Shown in pieces: positions 26,633-36,622 of a stretch of 64,000 nt of DNA. Positions within the stretch are counted from its first letter, which is position 1. Each line of letters opens with the position of its first letter. A program made the translations under genes and the position numbers. Below the pieces are notes generated by a model. That model did not search any database, was not told the origin of the DNA, and saw nothing but the letters and a program-made list of their open reading frames with translations. This stretch comes from JAUIKM01 sp964445695 (lineage in GTDB: Bacteria > Bacteroidota > Ignavibacteria > Kapaibacteriales > UBA7675). The stretch covers positions 62,001 through 126,000 of the forward strand of contig CAYULF010000016.1 in assembly GCA_964445695.1 (NCBI GenBank), given 5' to 3'.

Positions 26633-28393
26633 ATGAAAATCACGGCATCGGCACTCAGGCAGGCAGCTGTATTCTGCCTCTTCGGCACTCTGACCGTTTT
26701 GGGGGGATGTTTTTTCACACAAACGTCCGTGCCTTCTGACCCGCTGGTGACTCCTTCCTGCGATATTTCACAGGCTGAGTTTGAATCCTGGTTTGAATCC
26801 GGCGCTGTCAGTCTGAACGGCCTGGTTAAACCGGCCAACAGCGTGTTGTTCAGCGATCCCCTGGACAACTGCGAATTCTACAAATGGACGCAGCAGATGT
26901 TCTTGTGGCTTACGTCCCCGGCACCACTAAAATATGGCGGCAAAGGGCTTGTATTTGACTCCCCGCTGTTTTACGACGTCTCGCCGCCCAATGCCAATAA
27001 CGAACGGTTTTTTATTCCACATACCAGCTCCAATCCGGTTCACAAGTTGGACAGGCGAGCAGCACAAGCCGGTCCGCAAGGACTTCCTCTGATTGTTGAA
27101 AATCAAACGGGCCGTCCGCTGGAGATAGCGCCGACCCTGCGAGCTGCCAATGACAAACCGCTTGTGTTAAACGAACAAAACGAACGCGTCGAGGTCCATG
27201 CAATAAGACGGGTGGACAAGAACCGGGTTGAATTTCTCGATGCAAACAGCCGCAATATTCAGCGTCCCAGAGCGATAATCGACAAGAAGTTTAATGCCGA
27301 AACAACCGTGCAGTTGTTTTCATTGGCCAAGGTCGACGTTTTTCTGGATGTCGCAGGAAACACCATAGACGTTGAACAGGGACAGGCCTCCGGAGCGCAG
27401 GTGCTGCAGGCACAGAATGGCTCGCTGGTGTACTATTTAACAACGGTCAACAATGTCTACGCCTATTATGCAACCGCACTTAAAAACGGCGCAATTGCTT
27501 CGCCGGGCGGCGATCCCGCTTTAGCCAAATTCCCGACAACACAGGCAGAACTCGATGCGATTGAAGCGTTTGCCGCCGCCAATGGCAAGACCCTGGTTGA
27601 CTCCGAAGCACTTGCTATTGAAATCAAATCTTCATGGGTTGAAGCTGCCGGCCTGCCCGATCTCCACAAGTTTATTCAGATGAAAGCAACAATCCCGACT
27701 TACGATACATCTGATCCGGATCATTGGATAAAAAATGGCGAAAAAACAGTTAACATGGCGATGGTCGGCATGCACGTCGTCGGCAGCACCAAAGGACACC
27801 CCGAAATGCTCTGGGGCACGTTTGAACATGTCAGCAATGCACCCAACGAGGCGTATTCCTACGTGAATTCGTCAGGCGCGCTTGTTAATGTGCCGCGCAA
27901 CACAAACGGCAATTGGGTATTCTGCAGCAGCAGTGCGACTGATCCGTTTAACATCCCGCACATGTTTGCAGCCGGCCACGATATTAAATCGGACAAACTG
28001 TTAAACCCGCCGTCGGCATTCTCAATCAGCCCGAGCAATACAATTCGTCGCAAAGCGTGGGGCGCCGCCTCGGACGTGTCTCCCAATCCCCTGGTCGGGA
28101 GCACCGCGGAATCAAACTCACAACTCATCCTGATTAACAACAGCGCCAGATCCAAACTGCTGCCCGGCGACAGACGCGCCAATTACATCCAGACGGGAAC
28201 GACATGGACAATTAATGGAGCCGCTCCCAATGACACCAACGAGGTCGGCACAGACAAGTTGGCCAACAGCACAATGGAAACGTATCAACAGGGAAACAAC
28301 TCACATAGTAACGGGACAAATTGTTTTTCCTGCCACGCGAGTAATACAACTTCAGTCAGCCGTATTTTCGATAAGTTACAACCATTGTTTTAA
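26633..28393 (+). CDS. large lipoprotein with a C-terminal CxxCH haem-binding motif
   Basis: 586 aa. The signal peptide ends in lipobox VLGGC (Cys at about residue 26). Most of the protein is a soluble domain of unknown fold with conserved-looking pieces (FYKWTQQMFLWLTSP, MVGMHVVGSTKGHPEMLWGTFEHV). Close to the C-terminus is NCFSCHASN (Cys564-x-x-Cys-His568), a c-type haem attachment motif. It is probably a membrane-tethered periplasmic or surface protein with one haem. Proteins of this layout are usually annotated only as cytochrome-like. It reads toward the two-component genes, with a hairpin in between. No redox partner gene is adjacent. Confidence 0.7.
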   Translation: MKITASALRQAAVFCLFGTLTVLGGCFFTQTSVPSDPLVTPSCDISQAEFESWFESGAVSLNGLVKPANSVLFSDPLDNCEFYKWTQQMFLWLTSPAPLKYGGKGLVFDSPLFYDVSPPNANNERFFIPHTSSNPVHKLDRRAAQAGPQGLPLIVENQTGRPLEIAPTLRAANDKPLVLNEQNERVEVHAIRRVDKNRVEFLDANSRNIQRPRAIIDKKFNAETTVQLFSLAKVDVFLDVAGNTIDVEQGQASGAQVLQAQNGSLVYYLTTVNNVYAYYATALKNGAIASPGGDPALAKFPTTQAELDAIEAFAAANGKTLVDSEALAIEIKSSWVEAAGLPDLHKFIQMKATIPTYDTSDPDHWIKNGEKTVNMAMVGMHVVGSTKGHPEMLWGTFEHVSNAPNEAYSYVNSSGALVNVPRNTNGNWVFCSSSATDPFNIPHMFAAGHDIKSDKLLNPPSAFSISPSNTIRRKAWGAASDVSPNPLVGSTAESNSQLILINNSARSKLLPGDRRANYIQTGTTWTINGAAPNDTNEVGTDKLANSTMETYQQGNNSHSNGTNCFSCHASNTTSVSRIFDKLQPLF

Positions 28394-28404
28394 CATTCGC
28401 AACC

Positions 28405-28458
28405 ATGTATTGACAGCACGGCAACACGCTGTATAGGTCGCCGTGCTGCGGACTACAT
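28405..28458. terminator. hairpin between convergent genes
   Basis: CAGCACGGC (28414-28422) pairs with GCCGTGCTG (28440-28448), extended by ATGTA/TACAT at the outside. It lies between convergent genes and probably terminates transcription. There is no long T run on either strand. Confidence 0.5.
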
Positions 28459-28575
28459 GCGAACGTGTGTCAACACTCGACACTGAGCCACTGCCAAAGC
28501 CAACAAAGACTCAAGGCTTCAAACACTGTGATTAACAAAAAGAACAAGCCGGCCATGCGGAGCAGGGCGCAGCGC

Positions 28576-29319
28576 TCAGCCGCCCTCAAAATACTCCATC
28601 ACCTCGCGCATGCGACGTCGCGCTATCGGCAGTTTAACACCGTCCTGCAGAATTGCCAGATGTTTACCCGTTTCACTCACGTGCAGCTCGCGGATGTGGC
28701 CGCTGTTAACAATATGCGATCGGTGCAGGCGGATAAATCGCGCGCCGTCCAGACGTTGCTCCAGCACGTCCAGCGTAAAATCAGTCGGATATGCGCCCTC
28801 GGCGATGTGAACAAAGACGAGTTTTTCACGCGATTCGATTCTGCGAATTTCCTCCAGGTTCAGCACGCGCAAACGCCGCCCAACGTGAATACTCAGCCGT
28901 TGCAGTGGTTTAGACGCCCGTTCAGCCTGGAGGGCGCTGATCTTTTTGGCGTGCTCGGCCGTTTCGTGGATACTGTTCAGTCTTTCAATACAAGTCCGCA
29001 GACGCTCCATGCGCACGGGTTTTGTGATGTAGTCAATCGCGTGCACCTCAAAAGCGCGGATGGCGTAGTCGTCGTAGGCAGTAACAAAAACAATCGTCGG
29101 GCGCGGTTCGGCAAGCAGGTCCACTACGTCAAAACCGTCCAGCACGGGCATCTGAATATCGAGAAAAACCACGTCGGGCTGCTGCGCGTGAATCAGCGGC
29201 ACCGCTTCTTTGCCGCCGCCGGCCTCACCCGCAATTTCCACGCCGCCGATTTCCGTTAACAGCATTTTCAGCCGCTCACGCGCCAGCGCCTCATCGTCTA
29301 CAATCACACATTTTAACAT
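28576..29319 (-). CDS. LytTR-family response regulator
   Basis: 247 aa. The receiver domain has DDE at residues 8-10, the phospho-acceptor Asp54 in VVFLDIQMP, VTAYDDYAIRAFE and the conserved Lys in YITKPV. After a linker the C-terminal LytTR DNA-binding domain reads VLNLEEIRRIESREKLVFVH..., FIRLHRSHIVN, KLPIARRRMREV. It follows the sensor kinase gene by 42 bases on the same strand, so the two make a LytS/LytR-type pair. Likely targets include the divergent TonB receptor operon (inference from position). Confidence 0.93.
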   Translation of the reverse strand: MLKCVIVDDEALARERLKMLLTEIGGVEIAGEAGGGKEAVPLIHAQQPDVVFLDIQMPVLDGFDVVDLLAEPRPTIVFVTAYDDYAIRAFEVHAIDYITKPVRMERLRTCIERLNSIHETAEHAKKISALQAERASKPLQRLSIHVGRRLRVLNLEEIRRIESREKLVFVHIAEGAYPTDFTLDVLEQRLDGARFIRLHRSHIVNSGHIRELHVSETGKHLAILQDGVKLPIARRRMREVMEYFEGG

Positions 29320-29361
29320 CGGCTCCCCTGATTGCTTCGCCCCCTGCGGGCGCTTGCCTGT

Positions 29362-30615
29362 TTAAGCCATGTTTGGCCCGGCCCCGCTCGCCGAGTTCTT
29401 AAACTGCGCGCGCGTATCCGCGCCGTCCGGGGGCCTGACGGAACTGCGACCGCTGAGTTCCACGTAGGGGATCAGCACTTCAACGTGATGTTGTTGAATG
29501 ACAAGATCGGCCTGCGGCCCGAATTCGAGCTGTAAACGGCGGTGTACATTGGCCAGCCCCGTGCCGTTGGCAAAGACCTGTTCGCGCTCGGTTGTGCTGA
29601 AGCCCGGCCCCGTGTCCGCCACCACGATGCTGACCATATCGCCGATGCGGTTGGCGCTGACAGCTATCGTACATGTCTCTTCCGTTTTGTTAAGTCCGTG
29701 TTTAACCGAGTTTTCAACCAGAGGCTGCAGACTCAGGCTGGGAATCGACGCGCGTTTAATGTCCTCCGGAATCGCCCACTCAATGCTCAGTCGGTCGCGG
29801 AAACGCGATTCCTCAATTTGCAAATAGAGCTCCACAGCGTAGAGTTCATCCGCCAGGCTCACAACCGATCGGTCGGAGGCGCGCAGGCTGTAGCGGAAAA
29901 GATCGGCCAGCTGTTCCGTCACTTCCTCGGCTTCATTGGGACGCAGGCGAATAAGCGAGGCGATGGAGTTAAGCGCGTTAAACAAAAAGTGCGGGTTGAT
30001 CTGCGCGCGCAGCGCCTTGAGTTCCGAGTGCAAAGCCGTCTGGCGCGCCTGGCCCAGCTCGTGGTTAACACGCACCATGTACATGTAACTGCTGAACAGC
30101 AGACTGAACATAAAAGTGATCAGCCAGATGACCGAAGCCTTGTAGAGATCAAAGTCGCGGTCCAGAATGAACATCTCGGCCTGCATGGCCGCCGTCAGTG
30201 CTATAAAGGCCGCTATCAACTGCACCACGACAAAGATGGCGGCGGTTTTGGACGATCGCGCTCGCATGCGGCGCAGCAGCCAGGTGCCGGACATCAGTTG
30301 CAGAATGATGACAAAGGTGCAGTAGGCGCTGCAGAAAAGGAAGGCCTTGGGCACTCCCTCGATGTAAATGTTGAAGTGAGGCGCGGAGAACCAGGCGAAA
30401 AACTCGTCCGGACAAAATGTCAGGCTCGACCAGATGGTGCCGATCACCGAACAAACCGCAATGATTACCAACAGCGACAGGAAGCTGCCCGCCCGCGTGT
30501 GATGCAGCGCAAAACCGCCGTGATGTGCGCCGTGGCGACGGCCGCGCCGCCCGTGAAATTTCCGTTTGAAGCGCCCGCCGCGCTTTGCCGATGTATCCAT
30601 TCCCAAACTTAGCAT
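29362..30615 (-). CDS. LytS-type sensor histidine kinase
   Basis: About 417 aa; an ATG at 30600 is an alternative start. The N-terminus is a very basic, His/Gly/Arg-rich cytoplasmic stretch (KRKFHGRRGRRHGAHHGG), then four membrane helices. The kinase part has the His_kinase signature RAQINPHFLFNALNSI with the phospho-accepting His, and the ATPase domain has VENSVKHGL and DTGPGFS. It is transcribed with the LytTR regulator and is divergent from the TonB receptor at 30806. The sensed signal is unknown; the short periplasmic loops suggest sensing within or near the membrane. Confidence 0.92.
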   Translation of the reverse strand: MLSLGMDTSAKRGGRFKRKFHGRRGRRHGAHHGGFALHHTRAGSFLSLLVIIAVCSVIGTIWSSLTFCPDEFFAWFSAPHFNIYIEGVPKAFLFCSAYCTFVIILQLMSGTWLLRRMRARSSKTAAIFVVVQLIAAFIALTAAMQAEMFILDRDFDLYKASVIWLITFMFSLLFSSYMYMVRVNHELGQARQTALHSELKALRAQINPHFLFNALNSIASLIRLRPNEAEEVTEQLADLFRYSLRASDRSVVSLADELYAVELYLQIEESRFRDRLSIEWAIPEDIKRASIPSLSLQPLVENSVKHGLNKTEETCTIAVSANRIGDMVSIVVADTGPGFSTTEREQVFANGTGLANVHRRLQLEFGPQADLVIQQHHVEVLIPYVELSGRSSVRPPDGADTRAQFKNSASGAGPNMA

Positions 30616-30805
30616 TTGCAGGGGCGGCGGTCAAGCGCTTTGCCGGAGGGTCAAACCGTTCGTCCGCGCTATGCGACCGTTCGTCGGTTTTTTCTGCCGC
30701 CCGTCCTTTCCGATTCGTCGCGGGCGCGCTCCAGACCTGAATTTGCATCCGAACAAAACGTTGTTCGCCGACTTTTTACCCACGTCACTTTCTCTGGAGC
30801 AGAAA

Positions 30806-33115
30806 ATGCAAACGATCCTCTCGACCAGCATGACCGTCCTGACGGCGGCCCTGTTAAGCCTCGTGAGTTTTCAGCCGCTGGCGGCGCAGTCCGAGCCGGG
30901 CAGCATCAAAGGTACGGTTATCAATGCGCAGACGCAGCAGTACCTGCCGGGCGCGACGATTCAGATTGAAGGCAGCAAACGCGGCACCATCAGCAATGCC
31001 GCCGGCGAATTCAGCATCGGCGATCTGGAGCCGGGCGCATACACGCTGAAAATCACGATGCTCGGCTACGCGCCCTTTGTCAAAACCGACGTCATCATCC
31101 GTCCGGCGCGCACGACCAGCGTGGAGATCGGCCTGACGGAAACAGTCATCGAGTCCGAAGGCGTCGAAGTCAGTGCCGGAGCGTTCAGCAGCCTCGGCGG
31201 CGAGCGCATCAGCCGTACCTCCTTCAACGCCGAGGAAGCGCGCCGCGCGCCCGGCACCGGCGGCGACGTGGGCCGCGTCCTGACGACCCTGCCCAGCGTG
31301 GCGCAGACGGACAACCGCGAGGCGGGCCTGGCCGTGCGCGGCGGCAGTCCGGCCGAAAATGCGTACTACATCGACCACATCCCGGTGCCGAATATCAATC
31401 ACTTTCCGAGCCTGGGCAACGCCAGCGGCGCTATCAGCCTGCTGAACATGGACTTCGTCGACGACATCTCACTACGCGCCGGCGGTTTCAACGCGCAGTA
31501 CGCCGACCGCCTCTCTTCTGTGGTGGGCATCGAGTTCCGCGAGGGCAACCGCGATTCCTACGACGCACAGCTGGACATCAATGCGACGGGTTTCGGCGGC
31601 GGCATTGAAGGACCGCTGCCCGGCGTCGACGGATCGTTCATGGTCTCGGCCAAACGCAGTTTCCTCGACCTGCTGGTCAACGGGTTGGGCACCGGCATCG
31701 CTCCGCGTTTTGCCAACGTGCAGGGCAAGGGCGTGATCGATCTGGGTCAGAACAACCGCCTGACGATTCTTGAAGTATATGGCGAAGACGACTTTATCAT
31801 GGACAAGGACGATGCAATCGACAACGAAGACCGCGAATACGGTCAGTCGAACTCCAAACAGAACACGGTAGGATTAACATGGCGACGCCTGTGGGACGGC
31901 CCCGGTTATTCCAAAACGTCAATTTCGTATTCGCTGATCGACAGAGATGAAAACTGGTCGAACGTGAAAGACGACATTCTGCAGCTGCGCACGGACGTGC
32001 GGGAGAACCTGTTTAACTTCCGCAACACGAACTACTACGAATTCAGCGACGCGCACCGCCTGGAGTTCGGCGCGGACGCGTCCATGACGACGGGAGATTA
32101 TCTGTTTGAATTCGGCGCGACGGTCAACCCAACGAACAGCGAGCCGATCCCGGCTTTTGCGGTCTCACAAAACGCCGACAACTTCCGCGGCGGCGCTTTT
32201 GCTTCCTGGACCTGGTCGGTGCTGCCGCAATTGGAGCTGACGGGCGGCCTGCGCGCGGACTACTACGACTGGAACGAAGAGGTTAACATCGCGCCGCGCG
32301 TTTCGGCCTCCTGGCTGGCCACGCAGCGTTTAACAATCAACGCCGCCTGGGGCCAGTACTACCAGACGCTGCCGATGAGCATGCTGGCGCAGTCCGCGCT
32401 CAGCAAGGAACTGGCGACGCCGCGCGCCGATCACGCCGTACTCGGCGCGGACTACATGCTGACGAGCGACACCAAACTGAGCATTGAAGGCTACTACAAG
32501 ACTTACACCGACATGCCGCTGGATCCCAACGATCCTGTGCACTTTCCGGTCGACGCCATCGGCCTCGAAAACAGCATCGACAACTCAGCCGGTTTTGTCG
32601 GCGGCGGGGAGGCGCGCTCCTGGGGCACGGAGCTGATGATCCAGAAAAAACTGGCGGAGGACTTTTACGGCATCATCAGCGGCTCGTGGTTCCGCAGCGA
32701 GTACAAGGACCTGACGGGCGTGTGGCGCGACCGCAGCTACGACAACCGCTACATGGCCAGCATCATCGGCGGCTTTAAACCGAACAACGTCTGGGAATTT
32801 TCGGCGCGCTGGACAATCGCCGGCGGACGGCCTTACACGCCGATCGATCTGGAGGCTTCCAACGCGGTTGGTTTTCAGGTGTATGACGCCTCGCGTCCGA
32901 TGGGCGAGCGCATGCCGGTCTACCACAACCTCAATGTGCGCGTTGACCGCCGCTTCAACTTTGCGGGTTCCAGCCTGATCGTGTATCTGGATGTGTGGAA
33001 TGTTTACAACCAGGAAAATGTCGCGTTTTATCGGTGGGACAAGGAAGAGGGCGACATCGACACTGAACTGCAGTGGTCGACGCTGCCCGTACTCGGGATG
33101 GAATTTGAGTTCTAG
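30806..33115 (+). CDS. TonB-dependent outer-membrane receptor, carboxypeptidase-regulatory N-domain
   Basis: 769 aa. The ATG at 30806 is preceded by CTGGAGCAGAAA and opens a signal peptide (cleavage near QPLAAQ). An N-terminal CarboxypepD_reg-like domain follows (GSIKGTVINAQTQQYLPGATIQ..., YTLKITMLGYAPF). The plug has VLTTLPSVAQTD, LAVRGGSPAENAYYIDHIPVPNINHFP. The rest is the 22-strand barrel ending in GMEFEF with a terminal Phe. It is a paralogue of the gene at 33547, so the pair is a tandem duplication. No SusD-like partner is present, so it is not a standard glycan-uptake locus. The ligand is unknown. Confidence 0.9.
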   Translation: MQTILSTSMTVLTAALLSLVSFQPLAAQSEPGSIKGTVINAQTQQYLPGATIQIEGSKRGTISNAAGEFSIGDLEPGAYTLKITMLGYAPFVKTDVIIRPARTTSVEIGLTETVIESEGVEVSAGAFSSLGGERISRTSFNAEEARRAPGTGGDVGRVLTTLPSVAQTDNREAGLAVRGGSPAENAYYIDHIPVPNINHFPSLGNASGAISLLNMDFVDDISLRAGGFNAQYADRLSSVVGIEFREGNRDSYDAQLDINATGFGGGIEGPLPGVDGSFMVSAKRSFLDLLVNGLGTGIAPRFANVQGKGVIDLGQNNRLTILEVYGEDDFIMDKDDAIDNEDREYGQSNSKQNTVGLTWRRLWDGPGYSKTSISYSLIDRDENWSNVKDDILQLRTDVRENLFNFRNTNYYEFSDAHRLEFGADASMTTGDYLFEFGATVNPTNSEPIPAFAVSQNADNFRGGAFASWTWSVLPQLELTGGLRADYYDWNEEVNIAPRVSASWLATQRLTINAAWGQYYQTLPMSMLAQSALSKELATPRADHAVLGADYMLTSDTKLSIEGYYKTYTDMPLDPNDPVHFPVDAIGLENSIDNSAGFVGGGEARSWGTELMIQKKLAEDFYGIISGSWFRSEYKDLTGVWRDRSYDNRYMASIIGGFKPNNVWEFSARWTIAGGRPYTPIDLEASNAVGFQVYDASRPMGERMPVYHNLNVRVDRRFNFAGSSLIVYLDVWNVYNQENVAFYRWDKEEGDIDTELQWSTLPVLGMEFEF

Positions 33116-33157
33116 GGTTGGTTAAACAAGAGTCGAGGGATGTTAAACATCCGCCGG

Positions 33158-33201
33158 CGCCCGCTTCGTGAGAGAGGACACGGAGCGGGCGTTTGGGTTT
33201 T
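33158..33201 (+). terminator. terminator after the first TonB receptor
   Basis: CGCCCGCT (33158-33165) pairs with AGCGGGCG (33184-33191), followed by TTTGGGTTTT. The rest of the gap to 33546 is AT-rich and contains no supported gene; it presumably holds the promoter of the second receptor. Confidence 0.65.
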
Positions 33202-33546
33202 AAACATGTTAACTGTCACGTCAGCACACCCGCACGGAAATTCCCGGATTTACATCTGCCTGTTGTCTCGCCACCAGCTCAGGTCGTGCACAAAGAAATT
33301 CTCAATATTCGCAGCAGAAACCGTAAGTCAGCTACATTTACATGCGCAGACTCTTTCACGTTGTTCTATAAAACCAGTTGAGCGGTACTGGTTGTTTGTT
33401 CAAACAGATGTAACCTTCTTTGAACGGAATTACTCATCTAAAATTCTCAAACGCGTTTTGCGCCTTGCGCAACCTTTATTTGCGCTCTGGCTCATCCTCT
33501 ACTCGAAACGCTCGACAATCCTCTTTCCGACTTAACAAACTTTAAC

Positions 33547-35823
33547 ATGATGCAACGACGTTCTGTACTTCTCCTGATGATTTCTCTTGTTTGTCTCTGT
33601 GCCTGGAATCCGCTGCACGCGCAGACCGGCAGCATTAAAGGCACTGTGGTGGACAAAGATTCACAAAGGCCGCTGGCGGGTGTAACCGTACAGGTCGTCA
33701 ACACCAAACGCGGCGCGTCCAGCCGCGGCGACGGCAGTTTTGCCATCGACAGCCTTGCGCCGGGCAGCTATGTGCTGGCCTTTTCCATGATCGGTTACAG
33801 CGGCTTCAAACAGACCGACGTGATCGTGCGGCCGGGGCGTATAACGCGCGTCGATGCGGCCCTTTCCGGCCAGGCATTTGAGACGGAAGGCGTCACGGTG
33901 GAATCCGGTTTTTTCCGCGAAAACTCACAGATGGCGATCAGCGCCGCGCAGTTTAATGCCGAAGAGATCCGGCGCATGCCCGGCACCGCCGGCGACGTCA
34001 GCCGCATCGTCTCGGCGCTGCCCTCCGTCATCCAGAAAAGCGATGAAGAAAACAACCTGCTCGTGCGCGGCGGACTGTCGAACGAAAACGGCTTCTATAT
34101 CGACAACATCTACATTCCGAACATCAATCACTTTCCGGAAGCGGGAACCTCGGGCGGCGGCATCAGCATTCTGAATGTCGACTTCATCCGCGACCTGTCC
34201 TTCTCCGCCGGCGGATTTTCGGCCGCCTTCGGCAATCGTCTTTCGGCCATGGCCGACGTGCGTTTCCGCGAGGGCAACCGCGAGGAATTCGACGGGCAAC
34301 TGGATCTGAACATCGCCGGTTTCGGCGGCACCGCGGAAGGACCGTGGCCCGGCGGCAAAGGCTCCTGGCTGATCTCGACCAAGCGCAGTTATATCGACCT
34401 GATTGCCGACGCAATCGGCACCGAGGAAGCGCCGACCTTCGGCGACGTGCACGCCAAGTTCAGCTACGACCTGGACGACCACCACTCGCTCTACCTGCTC
34501 AACATTTACGGCGACAACCTGGTGACGCGTTCGCGCGAAGAATCCATCAAGGAAGGTTACGGTTCCTGGTGGGAGGAAAAAGCGCACCAGAATACAACGG
34601 GCCTGACCTGGCGCTGGCTGTGGGGCGAAAACGGCTACACCCTGACCTCGATTTCCTACTCCTTTTCGGAAGTGACCGACCTGGATCAGGGCGTCGACGC
34701 CTCCCAGCCCTACCATCTGGAAATCGTCGATGAATCCAGCAAGGTGCTGCGCAGCAATTCCTACCTGGCATTGGGCGACCAGCACAAGTTCGAGGCCGGA
34801 TTTGAGGCGCAGATCGACGATGTTGAATACACGCAACACGTGGAACTTCCGAATACCGGCGGCGATATTTCGCGCGGTGTTTACACGCTGGACTCCGAAC
34901 GCTTCGGCGTTTTCCTGAGCTACACGTGGACGCCGCTCCACTGGCTGGACCTGACCGCCGGCCTGCGTGCGGACCACTACTCGCTGCGCGACGAAACGCT
35001 GATCTCGCCGCGCGGATCGATGAATATCTCCATCAGCCCGCAGCTGCGGCTGAAGGCGGCGGCGGGACTCTACCGCCAGACGCTGCCGCTCTATTCGCTG
35101 GCGCAGTTCGACGTGCTGAACGACCTGAAACACCCGCAGGCCGTGCACCTGATTGCAGGCGTGGAATACGACCTGACAAGCGATACGCGCGTGGGCGTGG
35201 AAGTGTACAACAAAGATTACAGCAACTTCCCGATGGCCCGCACCGCGCCCTACCTTTTTCTGGTGGACCGCAGCTTTCCCTTTGACGACCCGATCGACGA
35301 CATCAACGACCTCGGCACGTCCTGGTCGCGCGGCGTCGAATTCATGCTGCAGAAAAAGCTGGCGGAGAACTTCCACGGCCTGATCAGCGCCACCTGGTTC
35401 CGCAGTCGCTACGAAGATCTGAACGGCGTTGAGCACAACCGCCTGTTCGACAACCGCTACGCGCTGAGCGTGATCGGCGGTTATAAACTGGGGCGCAGCT
35501 GGGAGTTCAGCGTGCGCTTCAACCTCTCCGGCGGGCGGGCCTATACGCCCTTTGACGTCCCGGCATCGATAGAGGAGGGCCGCGGTGTGCGAGACCGCAA
35601 CCGCCTGAACGACGACTACCTGCCCGACTATCAGTCGCTGAACTTGCGCGCCGACCACCGCTTCTTCTTTGAAAGCAGCAACCTGACGATGTACATCAGC
35701 GTGTGGAATGTCTACAATCGCGAGAATGTCATGGAATACTACTGGGGCGGCACGTTTGAGGGGCAGAAAGCGGAATACCAGTTCGGGCTGATCCCTCTGG
35801 CGGGCTTCGAATTTGAATTCTGA
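33547..35823 (+). CDS. TonB-dependent outer-membrane receptor, paralogue
   Basis: 758 aa with signal peptide (LVCLCAWNPLHAQ), CarboxypepD_reg-like domain (GSIKGTVVDKDSQRPLAGVTVQ), plug (ALPSVIQKSDEENNLLVRGGLSNENGFYIDNIYIPNINHFP) and a barrel ending GFEFEF. Many segments align with the receptor at 30806 (FNAEE.RR.PGT.GDV.R, FREGNR, FGG..EGP.PG), so they arose by duplication but are well diverged. It is separated from the first gene by a terminator and about 350 bases, so it is probably regulated independently. The ligand cannot be inferred. Confidence 0.9.
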   Translation: MMQRRSVLLLMISLVCLCAWNPLHAQTGSIKGTVVDKDSQRPLAGVTVQVVNTKRGASSRGDGSFAIDSLAPGSYVLAFSMIGYSGFKQTDVIVRPGRITRVDAALSGQAFETEGVTVESGFFRENSQMAISAAQFNAEEIRRMPGTAGDVSRIVSALPSVIQKSDEENNLLVRGGLSNENGFYIDNIYIPNINHFPEAGTSGGGISILNVDFIRDLSFSAGGFSAAFGNRLSAMADVRFREGNREEFDGQLDLNIAGFGGTAEGPWPGGKGSWLISTKRSYIDLIADAIGTEEAPTFGDVHAKFSYDLDDHHSLYLLNIYGDNLVTRSREESIKEGYGSWWEEKAHQNTTGLTWRWLWGENGYTLTSISYSFSEVTDLDQGVDASQPYHLEIVDESSKVLRSNSYLALGDQHKFEAGFEAQIDDVEYTQHVELPNTGGDISRGVYTLDSERFGVFLSYTWTPLHWLDLTAGLRADHYSLRDETLISPRGSMNISISPQLRLKAAAGLYRQTLPLYSLAQFDVLNDLKHPQAVHLIAGVEYDLTSDTRVGVEVYNKDYSNFPMARTAPYLFLVDRSFPFDDPIDDINDLGTSWSRGVEFMLQKKLAENFHGLISATWFRSRYEDLNGVEHNRLFDNRYALSVIGGYKLGRSWEFSVRFNLSGGRAYTPFDVPASIEEGRGVRDRNRLNDDYLPDYQSLNLRADHRFFFESSNLTMYISVWNVYNRENVMEYYWGGTFEGQKAEYQFGLIPLAGFEFEF

Positions 35824-35999
35824 GTGCATTTGCACCGACTCTCAATTGCAGGCATCACACCTTTGGCACTACGTTCAAGCTGAATATCTGACCGTTCATG
35901 TTGAAATACCGCCCGGATAGTTTTTTATGGTTGTTTCTCGGACATCTGATTCCACATTTTGGGGCAGTAGTTTGCAGAAAGAATCCAAAGAGAAACATC

Positions 36000-36377
36000 A
36001 TGAAACAGGCCGAATTGGTACAGAGAGTCATCGAAGCCGCTGTTGAAGTGCATGAGGCGCTCGGCCCCGGTTTGACCAATGAAACGTATGCCGCCTGTCT
36101 GTGCCGCGAAATGTTCGAACGGAGCATCGGGTGCCAACGCAATGTCGCCTATCCGGTGATCTACAAAAACTACCGCACGGGAGAGACCGTAACAATCGAC
36201 ATACTGATTGAGGACGCTATCGTCGTGCAGGTGGTTCAGGACCAGGAACTCTGCCGGGAGAACTCTCCCACCATGATCGCACAACTGCGACACTCGGGCA
36301 AAGAGGCGGGCGTACTGCTCAACTTTGCTCCGGCCGGCGGAGTGACGGGTCTGCGACACATCGTACTACAGCAATGA
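36000..36377 (+). CDS. GxxExxY-family protein lacking the usual E-x-K residues
   Basis: 125 aa from the ATG at 36000. The family core is clear: AAVEVHEALGPGLTNETYAACL (the GxxExxY-type motif), then TIDILIEDAIVV and SGKEAGVLLNFAP. In relatives the strand after the Asp reads about VIVELKAVE, giving the E-x-K of a PD-(D/E)xK nuclease fold; here it reads IVVQVVQDQE, so Glu is Gln and Lys is Val. The Asp is kept. The protein may have lost nuclease activity or act through binding only. It is a single gene with low similarity to its neighbours' functions. Confidence 0.75.
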   Translation: MKQAELVQRVIEAAVEVHEALGPGLTNETYAACLCREMFERSIGCQRNVAYPVIYKNYRTGETVTIDILIEDAIVVQVVQDQELCRENSPTMIAQLRHSGKEAGVLLNFAPAGGVTGLRHIVLQQ

Positions 36378-36582
36378 GGCTTCCAGCTGCGAGAAGTGAA
36401 CGACCGACGCAAAGACTCGCCCGGCCGATTGCCCACACGACCGCACGCCGGAAATTCAGGTACGGCAGACAGCCCCGAGCCTCCGCTCACCCAGCGAGGG
36501 CCGTGCCTGGCCGCACAACGCATATGCCGTGAAATCGCTGACCGCCCGAGCGGGCAAAACAAGAGGGGTTTTTAAAGAAGGC
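36378..36582 (+). other. intergenic with hairpin, no supported gene
   Basis: Contains a short perfect hairpin GCCCG-AG-CGGGC near 36550 followed by a weak A/G-rich tract. No gene was recognised. Confidence 0.35.
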
Positions 36583-36622
36583 AATAAAAAAGGGTTGTCC
36601 CTCCGTGTTTGAGACAACCCTT
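36583..36622 (-). terminator. strong terminator at the end of a decayed gene
   Basis: On the minus strand AAGGGTTGTC (36622-36613) pairs perfectly with GACAACCCTT (36599-36590), followed by a T-rich run. It begins at the stop codon of the remnant described next. Confidence 0.8.

Noticed and set aside
30616..30805. Extended N-terminus for the first TonB receptor
   Set aside because: The frame is open upstream but lacks a signal peptide; the ATG at 30806 has a ribosome site and a clean signal peptide.
33925..35835. 636-residue minus-strand open frame
   Set aside because: Antisense of the second TonB receptor; Val/Gln/His-rich with no fold.
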